Source of the DNA: an uncultured Bacteroidales bacterium
GTDB lineage: Bacteria > Bacteroidota > Bacteroidia > Bacteroidales > Bacteroidaceae
DNA: 35,623 nt
Direction: 5' to 3'
Assembly: GCA_902772585.1 (NCBI GenBank)
Contig: CACYBB010000027.1
Span: 1 to 35,623, forward strand
Positions 6,858 to 15,663 of the stretch are shown in pieces (within the stretch, counting starts at the first letter, position 1; each line of letters starts with the position of its first letter). The notes beneath the pieces were generated by a model. It was not told where the DNA came from. It searched no databases and was given only the letters and a program-made list of their open reading frames with translations. Position numbers and translations under genes: made by a program.

Positions 6858-8306
6858 TTATTTCTTCCCTTTCTTCACCTTGATTTTATCACTGGTGGTA
6901 TTGGCTAATGAGCGTACACAACGGAAGCCAATGTATGAACGGGGCTGGTTCTGGTATTCGTAGGAACGCCATGCTGAACGGATATAGCTCTCAGGGTCTT
7001 TCCATGAGCCACCACGCACTGACTTCTTCTTCAGACGGTAAGGGTCTTCCTTGGCTGCATTATAACGAAGCTGCGGGTTGATGTCGTTCATTGCCTCAAC
7101 ACCTGCTTCGGTATAGATGGTTGAGCACCATTCTGCCACGTTACCAGCCATATCATACAGTCCATTGGAATTGGCAGAATAGATACCTGTTCTGCTGGTT
7201 ATCAGGTTGCCATCCTTGGTATAGTTACCATTGTCTGGCTTGAAGTTGGCATAGAAGCAACCATTGCCACTGGCCACATCCTCATTGTCCCATGGGAACT
7301 CATTCTGATCCTTGCCACGGGCAGCATACTCCCACTCAGCCTCTGTCGGCAGACGGTAGCGCTGTACATAGCGGGCAGCAGCTCCCAGACCACGCAAAAG
7401 GTATTCCGTACGCCATGCACAGAAGGCATTGGCCTGTTCCCACGTTACGCCTACCACAGGATAGTCGTTATAAGCTGCATTTGAGAAATAGTAGCGCATA
7501 TAGCTCTCATTCTCGGCATTGGGGAAATCATTAACCCAGCAGGTCGTATCAGGATAGATATTGACAATATAGGTGTTCAGGAAGTCCCATGCACCTGTAT
7601 ATTCGCGATTGATGGTCTCACGAACAATCTGACCTTCATCGTTGATGTAGGCAGTATCCTTTGAAATCCAAATCTGCTCATTGGGATTGGGGCGCACATC
7701 GGTGTTCAGAATGCGCTCCTCATGATTGACGCGATACTTACGCTTGGCAGCCTCCGTATAGTCGTAGATTTCGTAGCGATAGTTCATCTGACGCCAGTCC
7801 AGCATCTTCTCGCCAGTCACAGGATTGGTGGTATAAAGACTCTCAATAGCACGCTGCTCGTCCTCGTTGGGTTTACGGGGCAACTGTTTCTTCCAGTTCA
7901 GATGTGGCTTCACGGGATCACCGTTCTTGTCTTCCTCAATCTTGTACGTCTCATCACCACCATAGGCAGGGTCTGCCAGACGCTCACGAAGAATAGAGTC
8001 GCGCACATAGTTCACGAACTGACGATACATAGAGTTGGTTACCTCACGCTCGTCCATCCAGAAACCTTCTACTGAGATGTCACGCACAGGAGTCTGTTTA
8101 CCCCACAGCGTATCTTTCTTGTCGATACCCATACGCAGATGACCGCGCTTGATGAGCGTCATACCGTAGGGAGCAGGTTCGCTGAACGCGCGACCACTGA
8201 CACCAGTAACTTCACCACCCGACGATGATGCCATCTTGCTACCGAAGCAAGCGGTAAGCAACATCACCATCATGGTGCAAAGTGCTATACTAATAATCTT
8301 TTTCAT
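6858..8306 (-). CDS. porK: Type IX secretion ring lipoprotein PorK/GldK
   Basis: 482 residues with a lipoprotein signal peptide (lipobox LTAC, Cys20). The body has the formylglycine-generating-enzyme/SUMF1 fold used by PorK/GldK: blocks such as FWMDEREVTNSMYRQFV, RLPTEAEWEYAARG, NGLYDMAGNVAEWC and the ending SYIGFRCVRS are all visible. In known systems the domain is not catalytic here but makes up the outer-membrane-anchored ring together with PorN. It is the second gene of the set, 29 bases after porP and 36 before porL. The Lys-rich C-terminus (KIKVKKGKK) is common in the family. Confidence 0.95.
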   Translation of the reverse strand: MKKIISIALCTMMVMLLTACFGSKMASSSGGEVTGVSGRAFSEPAPYGMTLIKRGHLRMGIDKKDTLWGKQTPVRDISVEGFWMDEREVTNSMYRQFVNYVRDSILRERLADPAYGGDETYKIEEDKNGDPVKPHLNWKKQLPRKPNEDEQRAIESLYTTNPVTGEKMLDWRQMNYRYEIYDYTEAAKRKYRVNHEERILNTDVRPNPNEQIWISKDTAYINDEGQIVRETINREYTGAWDFLNTYIVNIYPDTTCWVNDFPNAENESYMRYYFSNAAYNDYPVVGVTWEQANAFCAWRTEYLLRGLGAAARYVQRYRLPTEAEWEYAARGKDQNEFPWDNEDVASGNGCFYANFKPDNGNYTKDGNLITSRTGIYSANSNGLYDMAGNVAEWCSTIYTEAGVEAMNDINPQLRYNAAKEDPYRLKKKSVRGGSWKDPESYIRSAWRSYEYQNQPRSYIGFRCVRSLANTTSDKIKVKKGKK

Positions 8307-8335
8307 ATCTTCTTTTATCTATTATCTCTTAACTA

Positions 8336-9274
8336 TCAAAGAATTCTCACACTCTGATGACGGTTGCGTCCCTTCTTCTGGAAGTTTAGATCCGTCTGGT
8401 ACCCCACAAACAACTCATGGCTTCCGTTGCCAATCTTCAGCACTGAGGTGTACACCTCGTAACTGTAGCCGATGATGATGCCGTGGAAGAATCCGCCAAC
8501 TAGCGCTGTCACCGAATTGGAGGGACTATAGCCCACTCCCGCATACATCATTTTCTTCTCGTGTGTGTACTTCAGGCGCGTCGTCACGTTGACACGGTGA
8601 CTGGTGCCGTCGGTATGCGCCAACACGGAGGGGTGTATTGATAACAACGGATTATGTAGCTGAATATTGTATCCTGCTGTCAAATAATATACTCTTGCAA
8701 TGTCAAGGATGGAGCGGTCACCCAGCTCAACGGAGGGTGCCGTAGCATGGAGCACGGACGCTCCAGCATACCACGGGCCATGCGTATAATATAGTCCTGC
8801 AGACAAGTCAACCACTACACCATTAGCATCAGATTTTGAAAAGGCTAGGTCATTGTCGTTCTCCAAATCCAAGCCACTGCCTCTGAATTTCTCGCTCAGA
8901 ATGCCGCCCTGCAATCCAATGCTCAACACACCACCCAAGAGGCGTTGTTTATAGGCATATTGTGCCATCAGCCGCTGGTGTGAGAACAAACCTATCTGGT
9001 CGTTCACCAACTGCAGACCGACACCATGGTAGTGGTTCATAAAGTAGAATGGCATATCAGCACCGAAATGCATGGTTTTGGGCGCATTCTCAAAGCCAGT
9101 CATCGTCATAGCATAGGCTCCCGTAACGTTCAGCTTAGACTGCTTGCCCACTGCTGCAGGGTTAAACGACGGTTCCATCGCCCAGTAGTGAGCGAAGGAC
9201 GGTTCCTGCTGAGCCTGCACACTGGTTGTCAGCAGCAACAAAAAGACGAATATCGTTATTATCTGCTTAAGCAC
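8336..9274 (-). CDS. porP: Type IX secretion outer-membrane protein PorP/SprF
   Basis: 312 residues; signal peptide of about 21 residues ending SVQA, then the PorP/SprF signature start (QEPSFAHYWAMEPSFNPAAVG) and a beta-barrel. Family members sit in the outer membrane and open most T9SS core operons. The only reasonable start is a GTG at 9274-9272, since the signal peptide begins directly after it and no in-frame ATG lies upstream. That GTG is in the loop of a perfect 16-bp hairpin (9248-9293). The gene follows GH31 by 53 bases with no recognisable promoter between, so expression may come partly from upstream. Confidence 0.92.
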   Translation of the reverse strand: MLKQIITIFVFLLLLTTSVQAQQEPSFAHYWAMEPSFNPAAVGKQSKLNVTGAYAMTMTGFENAPKTMHFGADMPFYFMNHYHGVGLQLVNDQIGLFSHQRLMAQYAYKQRLLGGVLSIGLQGGILSEKFRGSGLDLENDNDLAFSKSDANGVVVDLSAGLYYTHGPWYAGASVLHATAPSVELGDRSILDIARVYYLTAGYNIQLHNPLLSIHPSVLAHTDGTSHRVNVTTRLKYTHEKKMMYAGVGYSPSNSVTALVGGFFHGIIIGYSYEVYTSVLKIGNGSHELFVGYQTDLNFQKKGRNRHQSVRIL

Positions 9275-9293
9275 GTTGATAATAACGATATTC
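9248..9293 (-). promoter_or_regulatory. Perfect 16-bp hairpin enclosing the porP start codon
   Basis: Left arm 9248-9263 and right arm 9278-9293 are exact reverse complements (GAATATCGTTATTATC on the plus strand at left). The 14-base loop, 9264-9277, contains the GTG start of porP and a smaller palindrome TGCTTAAGCA. In mRNA the first codons of porP (IITIF) form one arm, so the start region would be folded away unless opened. A control role is inferred, not shown. Confidence 0.75.
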
Positions 9294-9327
9294 CACCTTA
9301 TTTATTGTATAACAGACAGATTTACTT

Positions 9328-11493
9328 CTACTGTTCCAGTTCGAAAACAGGGATGAACGACTTGTCAATCTGAGTGGTGACAGTCTGTCCACCAGCAAAG
9401 TACTGACCACTGTGACGCTCACGCCAGCGTCCCTTCGTCTTGGGCAGATAGGTCTGCCACTCGGTAGCATCAGGTTCAGTGACAGGACTGATGAGTAGCT
9501 TCGGACCGAACATAAACTCATACTTCTGTTTCAGCGCCTGTGGGTCGTCGGCAAAGTCGAAGACCAACGGACGCATCAATGTGTAACCCTCCGTGCTGAC
9601 ACGACGGGCACACTCCTCGATATATGGACGCAGAGCCTCACGTTCCTTGATGCAGTTGGTGATAATCTGCTGTGCTTCCTTGCCATAGTTCCACGGCTCG
9701 GTATTGCTCATATAGCCATGCACACGCATCAGTGGCAGATAGACCGACAGCTCTATCCAGCGCAACATACGGTCTATATAGGCCTGGTCGGTATATTGGT
9801 TCTGGGGACGGAAGAAACCACCAGCATCATACGTCCACCAGGGGATACCGGCAGCCTGCACACCCAGCCCGGCAGTTATCTGACGGCGCAGCGTCTCCCA
9901 ATCGTTACCAACATCGCCACTCCACAGGGCAATGCCATAACGTTGGATGCCTGGGAAGCCACAACGGGTAAGAATCATGGGGTCCTTGCCACAAGCCTTC
10001 AAGCCGTCGCTCACAGTCTTGTTGACTAGCAGAGGGAATACATTGCGTACAGCATCACCACGCCAACGACCATTATTGACCATGCGTCCTGCCAAGTCAT
10101 CGTTCTCAGGCTCCGTAGCATCCTGCCACCACGCATCAATGCCCAGAGGTACCAGACGTTCCTCGAAATTCTTCCAATAGCTGGCGGCAGCATCAGGATT
10201 AAAGAAATCTATCCAGTCGGTGCCAGGAATATAGTAGTTCTTTGCCAACATCTGCTTACCCACCTCTGAATTCTTATCCATCTTCGACCATACAGAGACC
10301 ATGAAACGGATGCCCATATGATGCAGGTAGTCGGTCAGCGCCTTGGGGTCTGGATAGAAGTCTTCATCGAAACGCATCGCATTCCAGCCATACTTACCCC
10401 AATACTGCCAGTCCTGCACAATCATACCCAGAGGAATGCGCTCTTTCTTGAAGCGGTTGGCAGTCTGCAATATCTCGTCAGACGAATGGAAACGTTCACG
10501 ACAGTGGATATAGCCCAAAGCCCATGAGGGAACCTGGGGACAGGGACCCGTTAATTCACGATAGCCGGCAATGACTTCGTCAGCAGAACCGACAAACACG
10601 GTATAGTCCACCTTTGCTGCCACAGGTGAGCGGAACGTTGTCTCGTCCTTTACCTTACTATAATATAAGACGGGCTTATCGTCTCTTGTCAGTTCAGCAG
10701 TAACCTTATGAGTGCCAGCCTTCAGGTGCACAATAGTAGAACTCGTGGGAGGAAGCCACAGATTCTGCATGTCCATCACCTTCTTGCCGTCAATCTCCAG
10801 ATTGTGACGACGAGCCATCTTCTGACCGACATCGAGCAACAGGGCATAGTCACCCTCCTTGGCTATCTTGAGTTCTGCCTCAAAGATGTTTCGCTGGCGA
10901 ACCTCCTTCTTTCCGCCCTCAGTAGACGTCACATTCACAACTTCGCTAACGCCCTCGCCATTGCCTTTCGTCAACGTCACTTTCTCACTGCAAGGGTTAT
11001 ACTCCGTCATACCATAGTTGTTCCACAATACACCATAGCCCTTGCTCGAGAGTAGCATTGGCAGCGAAATCTGCGTATTAACCTGTGTCAGTCTGCGCGA
11101 CAGCCCACGCACATTGGTATAGCCGTCCTGGAATTGTCCTAAGCCATAGAGATATTCATCCTTCGGCGACTTGAAGGTCAGCGTGGCCTGTTCACCCTGC
11201 AGGTCGTGACGGGTAGCCGTGAATACTACGCGACCCTGCTTGTCCTTCACTAAAACCTGCTGGCGTTTGGCGTCAACCTTCACACTGATATCATGCTCTG
11301 CCACCTCATGATCCTTCACATAGCTCCAATCCGGCAACTGTTCAGGCAGTGTTCCTCCCTGCTCATACTGGATGCGCACCGCATTGCGTGCCACGTACTT
11401 CACTGTCAACTGTCCCTTACCAAATGGCACAGTCTCTGCCCAAGCCCACTGTAGGGCAACAAGCATTAAGGTTGTCAATACTAGTTTCTTCAT
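9328..11493 (-). CDS. GH31 family glycosidase with PA14-like insert, short C-terminus
   Basis: 721 residues; signal peptide MKKLVLTTLM to about AWAE. The GH31 barrel is clear: likely nucleophile D457 (WWQDATEP) and acid/base D526 (LWSGDVGND). Residues about 180-280 look like a PA14 domain inserted into the N-terminal beta domain, as in alpha-xylosidases acting on xyloglucan, so alpha-xylosidase is my first guess and alpha-glucosidase the alternative. The protein stops soon after the proximal C-terminal sheet (FIPVFELEQ) and lacks the distal C-terminal domain seen in PA14-type relatives of about 950 residues. It follows the GH3 gene by 16 bases. Confidence 0.85.
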   Translation of the reverse strand: MKKLVLTTLMLVALQWAWAETVPFGKGQLTVKYVARNAVRIQYEQGGTLPEQLPDWSYVKDHEVAEHDISVKVDAKRQQVLVKDKQGRVVFTATRHDLQGEQATLTFKSPKDEYLYGLGQFQDGYTNVRGLSRRLTQVNTQISLPMLLSSKGYGVLWNNYGMTEYNPCSEKVTLTKGNGEGVSEVVNVTSTEGGKKEVRQRNIFEAELKIAKEGDYALLLDVGQKMARRHNLEIDGKKVMDMQNLWLPPTSSTIVHLKAGTHKVTAELTRDDKPVLYYSKVKDETTFRSPVAAKVDYTVFVGSADEVIAGYRELTGPCPQVPSWALGYIHCRERFHSSDEILQTANRFKKERIPLGMIVQDWQYWGKYGWNAMRFDEDFYPDPKALTDYLHHMGIRFMVSVWSKMDKNSEVGKQMLAKNYYIPGTDWIDFFNPDAAASYWKNFEERLVPLGIDAWWQDATEPENDDLAGRMVNNGRWRGDAVRNVFPLLVNKTVSDGLKACGKDPMILTRCGFPGIQRYGIALWSGDVGNDWETLRRQITAGLGVQAAGIPWWTYDAGGFFRPQNQYTDQAYIDRMLRWIELSVYLPLMRVHGYMSNTEPWNYGKEAQQIITNCIKEREALRPYIEECARRVSTEGYTLMRPLVFDFADDPQALKQKYEFMFGPKLLISPVTEPDATEWQTYLPKTKGRWRERHSGQYFAGGQTVTTQIDKSFIPVFELEQ

Positions 11494-11509
11494 ATCTTTG
11501 GATACTTAT

Positions 11510-13807
11510 TTACATAACCATCAACGTCTGCGACATGGTGTCGTCACTATTGCCACCAATCATGACATCGAAGCGACCTGATTCAAGGACTGGCTCACCC
11601 AGACTATTCAGATACTGCAGGTGTTCACGATCGATGCAGAACGTGACACGACGCTGTTCACCTGCTTTCAAGTGGATGCGCTGGAAACCACGCAACTCCT
11701 TGACAGGACGGGCAATAGATGATGCCTGCTGGTGGATATAGAGCTGTACGACCTCGTCGCCCTCGCGTTGCCCCGTATTCTTAACCACGATGCTAGCCTC
11801 TACAGAACCGTCAGCGTGCATCGTATTCTGACTCAGCTGAAGATCGCTATAACTGAAGGTAGTATAGGTCAGGCCATAACCAAAGGGGTAGAGCGGTTCG
11901 TTGCGCACCTCCAGGTAGTTGCTGGCATATTTACGATACTTGTTAAAGCCTTTCTCAACAGGGCGACCAGTGTTCAGGTGATTATAATAAAGAGGTACCT
12001 GTCCGAGTGCCTGTGGCATAGTGACGGTAAGACGTCCACTGGGGGCTGCATCACCAAAGAGCACATCGGCAATGGCATCACCAGCCTCAGAACCGGCAAA
12101 CCATACATTCATAATGGCATCGACATGCTGTTCCTCCCAGGTGAGTACAGTAGGACGACCTGCAAAGTTCAGCAACACAATAGGCTTGCCCACCTTCACC
12201 AGTTCCTCCAACAGTTCACGCTGGGCATCGGGCATCTCCAGGGTAGCGCGACTCGACGACTCGCCACTGAAATCAGCACACTCACCCATAGCACAGACAA
12301 TGATGTCGGCCTTCTGGGCAATAGCTAACGCTTCAGCCTTGGCCTTGGCAGCATTCACACGAGGAATAGTCTTGCCAAATTCTGCGGCTCGCTGCAGGTC
12401 TTCTTCGTGCGTCAGGTTGCAACCCTGAGCATAGAGCAACTTACCCTTAGGCAGACGACGTTCCAGTGCTTCCTTGATGGTTGCATAGCGCTCAGGAGTA
12501 TAAGCCACACACCAGGTGCCTGCAATATTGGCACGGTCGTTGGCCATCGGACCGATGAGGGCGATGGTAGCATTGGAACTAAGAGGGAGAAGTGCTTTCC
12601 CAGCAGTAGAACCATTGGGCACTGCATTCTTCAACAGTACGAAGGTCTCAGTGGCGATGCGACGTGATGCAGCACGGTTCTCAGCCGTATAGATGTCCTG
12701 GGCACGGCGCTTACTGTCAAGATAGCGGTAGGGATTGTCAAAGAGTCCCAACTTCCATTTCGCCTCCAGCACACGACGGCAAGCCTGGTCGATATCAGCC
12801 ATACTAATGGTACCGTCCTGCAACGATGCCGCTAATGTGCCTACAAAACCATTAGCACACATATCCATATCGGTGCCGGCTTTCAGTGCCTTCGCTGAAT
12901 TACTTTTCAGGTCGCCAAAGCCCCAGATGCCCATCTCGTTGATGGAGCCATAGTCAGTAACCACGAAACCATCAAACTTCCATTGGTCACGCAGCACCTC
13001 GGTGAGCAGCCAATGGTTGGCAGTAGCATGCTGTCCGTCAACCAGATTGAACGAGGACATAAACGATCCTGCACCAGCCTCAGCAGCAGCCTTATAGGGT
13101 GGCAGATACTGGTTGTACATACGCAGCCGACTCATATCAACGGTATTGTAGTCGCGACCAGCCTCAACGGCACCATACAACGCATAGTGCTTGACGCAGG
13201 CCATACCACTATTGGTGGTTAGCTTTTGGCCATTGGCTGCTGGTCCCTGATAACCACGAACATACGCACGGGCTATCTCGCTGCCCAGGAAGGGGTCTTC
13301 ACCACCACCTTCGGCAATGCGTCCCCAACGGGCATCGACGCAAATGTCGACCATGGGTGAGTAGAACCAGTTGATACCATCAGCTGTAGCTTCCAGAGCA
13401 GAGATACGTGCCATTTCCTCGATGGCTTGCATATCCCACGAGCATGATAGTGCCAAGGGAATAGGGAAGATGGTCTCATAGCCGTGAATGACATCCATAC
13501 CGACAATGAGAGGAATGCCCAGTCGCGACTTCTTGACGGCAATGTCCTGCAGGGCACGAATCTTATCAACTCCCTTCAAGTTGAAGATACCGCCCAACTG
13601 TCCGCTGGCAATACGTTGTCCCACCTGAGTATCTACCGTTCCACCTGTAACTATCTCGTCACTGGCAGGTACCAGGTTCAACTGTCCCAACTTCTCCTCC
13701 AGCGTCATCTTCGACAACAGGTTATCGACATACTGACGCATCTCTGTGTTCTGTGCCTGAAGCATCTGACATACTATCAGACCGCATAGCAATAGTACTT
13801 TCTTCAT
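11510..13807 (-). CDS. GH3 beta-glycosidase (BglX-like)
   Basis: 765 residues from the ATG at 13807, where a signal peptide starts (MKKVLLLCGL to about LQA); the longer open frame to 13870 would place 21 extra residues before the signal and is rejected. The GH3 N-terminal barrel includes KHYALYG and the likely nucleophile D285 (GFVVTDYGS), then the alpha/beta sandwich and a C-terminal fibronectin-III-like domain (EVVQLYIHQ, VKELRGFQRI). Length and order match periplasmic beta-glucosidase/beta-xylosidase BglX. With the downstream GH31 it could remove both beta- and alpha-linked sugars from hemicellulose oligosaccharides. Substrate is not determined by sequence. Confidence 0.92.
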   Translation of the reverse strand: MKKVLLLCGLIVCQMLQAQNTEMRQYVDNLLSKMTLEEKLGQLNLVPASDEIVTGGTVDTQVGQRIASGQLGGIFNLKGVDKIRALQDIAVKKSRLGIPLIVGMDVIHGYETIFPIPLALSCSWDMQAIEEMARISALEATADGINWFYSPMVDICVDARWGRIAEGGGEDPFLGSEIARAYVRGYQGPAANGQKLTTNSGMACVKHYALYGAVEAGRDYNTVDMSRLRMYNQYLPPYKAAAEAGAGSFMSSFNLVDGQHATANHWLLTEVLRDQWKFDGFVVTDYGSINEMGIWGFGDLKSNSAKALKAGTDMDMCANGFVGTLAASLQDGTISMADIDQACRRVLEAKWKLGLFDNPYRYLDSKRRAQDIYTAENRAASRRIATETFVLLKNAVPNGSTAGKALLPLSSNATIALIGPMANDRANIAGTWCVAYTPERYATIKEALERRLPKGKLLYAQGCNLTHEEDLQRAAEFGKTIPRVNAAKAKAEALAIAQKADIIVCAMGECADFSGESSSRATLEMPDAQRELLEELVKVGKPIVLLNFAGRPTVLTWEEQHVDAIMNVWFAGSEAGDAIADVLFGDAAPSGRLTVTMPQALGQVPLYYNHLNTGRPVEKGFNKYRKYASNYLEVRNEPLYPFGYGLTYTTFSYSDLQLSQNTMHADGSVEASIVVKNTGQREGDEVVQLYIHQQASSIARPVKELRGFQRIHLKAGEQRRVTFCIDREHLQYLNSLGEPVLESGRFDVMIGGNSDDTMSQTLMVM

Positions 13808-13823
13808 GATATGATAATAACGT

Positions 13824-13840
13824 ATAAACCATTGGTTTAT
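13824..13840. promoter_or_regulatory. 17-bp dyad upstream of the GH3-GH31 genes
   Basis: A perfect odd palindrome with arms ATAAACCA and TGGTTTAT around a central T lies 17-33 bases before the GH3 start. Flanking GATA/TATC partly extends the symmetry. It could be an operator or a leader hairpin. A second hairpin with arms CCACGA (13862-13867) and TCGTGG (13882-13887) lies between it and carB but has no U-tract in the carB direction. Confidence 0.4.
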
Positions 13841-13932
13841 TATCTTTACCACGTCAATTTTCCACGACACCGCAATGGGTCTCGTGGAATTTTTCCTATG
13901 AAGGAGTCAAAGTTGTAAGATAGCGATACCTT

Positions 13933-15663
13933 TTAGAGGTACGACAGATACAGGTAGTTGGTCTGGGCAGGATACTCGGCGGCGAGGGTGTCAATCTGAT
14001 TGACGGTGGGCACGAGACCAAGCATCTTGCGCCATTTACGAATAGTAAGACCAGCCTGTTCCATCTTCATGCGATGCTCCAAACCAACGGCACGACCTAT
14101 CTGGAAATCGCTGAAGCCATAGACCTTGGCGGCACGCAGCAGCAGGGCAACCTCAGGCGACTGCAAATATTCCTTGAACTCGCTGGGTTCCATGAACTCT
14201 GAAACCTCCGACAGGTGGGCGTATTCGTGCAACTGCTGGTCGATATCCACGATGTGCTTCAGCTTCTGCAGGAACCAGCGGTCAATCTTTGTCAACTGAT
14301 GAATCTGCTCGACGCTGTAACCCATCTGCAGGGCTTTCGACACTACGAAGACACGCATGTCAGTAGGCTCGTGCAGCGAGGTGGCAATATCCGCAATCTT
14401 GATTTCATGATTCTCCACAAAACCGTGCATACCCTGCCCTATCATGCGGAGACCTTTCTGCAGGGCTTCCTCGAAGGTACGACCGATGGCCATCACCTCA
14501 CCCACCGACTTCATCGATGAGCCCAGTTGACGCTTAACGCCATGGAACTTGGTGAGGTCCCAACGAGGGATTTTTACGACCACGTAGTCGAGGGCAGGTT
14601 CGAAGAAGGCACTGGTGGTTTTCGTAACCGAGTTCTTCAGGTCGAAGAGACCGTAGCCGAGACCCAGTTTGGCAGCGACGAAAGCCAACGGATAGCCTGT
14701 AGCTTTCGAGGCCAGAGCGGAAGAACGGCTCAGACGAGCGTTGACCTCAATGACGCGATAGTCCTCACTATTGGGGTCGAGGGCGTATTGCACATTACAC
14801 TCACCAACAATACCGATATGACGGATGATCTTAATGGCGAGGGCACGCAGCTTGTGATATTCTGAGTTGGTCAGCGTCTGACTGGGAGCGACGACAATGG
14901 ACTCACCAGTATGGATACCCAGCGGGTCGAAGTTCTCCATGTTACAAACGGTAATACAGTTGTCATACTGGTCACGCACCACCTCGTACTCTATCTCCTT
15001 CCAACCCTTGAGCGACTTCTCCACCAATACCTGCGGCGAGAACGAGAAAGCTTCCTCAGCCTGCGCCAAGAGTTGTTCCTCGTTGTCGCAGAAGCCAGAG
15101 CCCAAACCACCAAGGGCGTAGGCGGCACGAAGAATGACTGGGAAGCCCAGTTCATGGGCGGCCTTTTGTACTTCTTCAACTGTAGAGCAGGCTTCACTCT
15201 TGATGGTCTTCACATCTATCTCGTCGAGTTTCTTCACGAAGAGGTCACGATCTTCGGTGTCGATAATGGCCTGTACGGGGGTACCTAATACCTTGACACC
15301 ATATTTTTCCAAAATACCCTTTTCGTAGAGTTCTACACCGCAGTTCAGCGCCGTCTGACCACCGAACGACAGCAGGATACCGTCAGGACGTTCTTTTTCG
15401 ATAACGCGCTCGACAAATTCTGGCGTCACGGGTTGGAAATACACGGTGTCTGCAACGGCTTGTGAAGCCGTACTGACCTCTTTATCTTTTTGCGAGGTCT
15501 GCACCGTCGCAATATTGGGGTTGATGAGCACTGAATGGATACCCTCTTCCTTCAACGCCTTCAACGCCTGTGCACCACTATAGTCGAACTCGCCGGCCTG
15601 ACCAATCTTCAGGGCACCAGAGCCTAACAATAATACTTTCTTTATCTCTTTCTTCTCCATCAT
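13933..15663 (-). CDS. carB: Carbamoyl-phosphate synthase large chain, N-terminal half only
   Basis: 576 residues, where full CarB has about 1070. The first synthetase half is intact: [17 protein letters not shown]-type nucleotide-binding start, ATP-grasp core ([30 protein letters not shown]), then the helical oligomerisation domain. It stops three residues after the motif [13 protein letters not shown], which in CAD-type enzymes lies right before the second synthetase half. No second half follows; 125 bases later the GH3 gene begins. The sequence is of the CAD-like type usual in Bacteroidetes. The start overlaps the carA stop (ATGA). Either it works as a half-enzyme dimer, has its partner elsewhere, or is a truncated remnant; all ATP-grasp residues I can recognise are kept. 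Confidence 0.88.
   Translation of the reverse strand: MMEKKEIKKVLLLGSGALKIGQAGEFDYSGAQALKALKEEGIHSVLINPNIATVQTSQKDKEVSTASQAVADTVYFQPVTPEFVERVIEKERPDGILLSFGGQTALNCGVELYEKGILEKYGVKVLGTPVQAIIDTEDRDLFVKKLDEIDVKTIKSEACSTVEEVQKAAHELGFPVILRAAYALGGLGSGFCDNEEQLLAQAEEAFSFSPQVLVEKSLKGWKEIEYEVVRDQYDNCITVCNMENFDPLGIHTGESIVVAPSQTLTNSEYHKLRALAIKIIRHIGIVGECNVQYALDPNSEDYRVIEVNARLSRSSALASKATGYPLAFVAAKLGLGYGLFDLKNSVTKTTSAFFEPALDYVVVKIPRWDLTKFHGVKRQLGSSMKSVGEVMAIGRTFEEALQKGLRMIGQGMHGFVENHEIKIADIATSLHEPTDMRVFVVSKALQMGYSVEQIHQLTKIDRWFLQKLKHIVDIDQQLHEYAHLSEVSEFMEPSEFKEYLQSPEVALLLRAAKVYGFSDFQIGRAVGLEHRMKMEQAGLTIRKWRKMLGLVPTVNQIDTLAAEYPAQTNYLYLSYL

Noticed and set aside
13808-13870. Longer start for the GH3 gene
   Set aside because: It would place 21 residues in front of a normal signal peptide and include a hairpin; the ATG at 13807 is preferred.
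13862-13887. Rho-independent terminator for carB
   Set aside because: The hairpin is good, but no U-tract follows in the carB direction.
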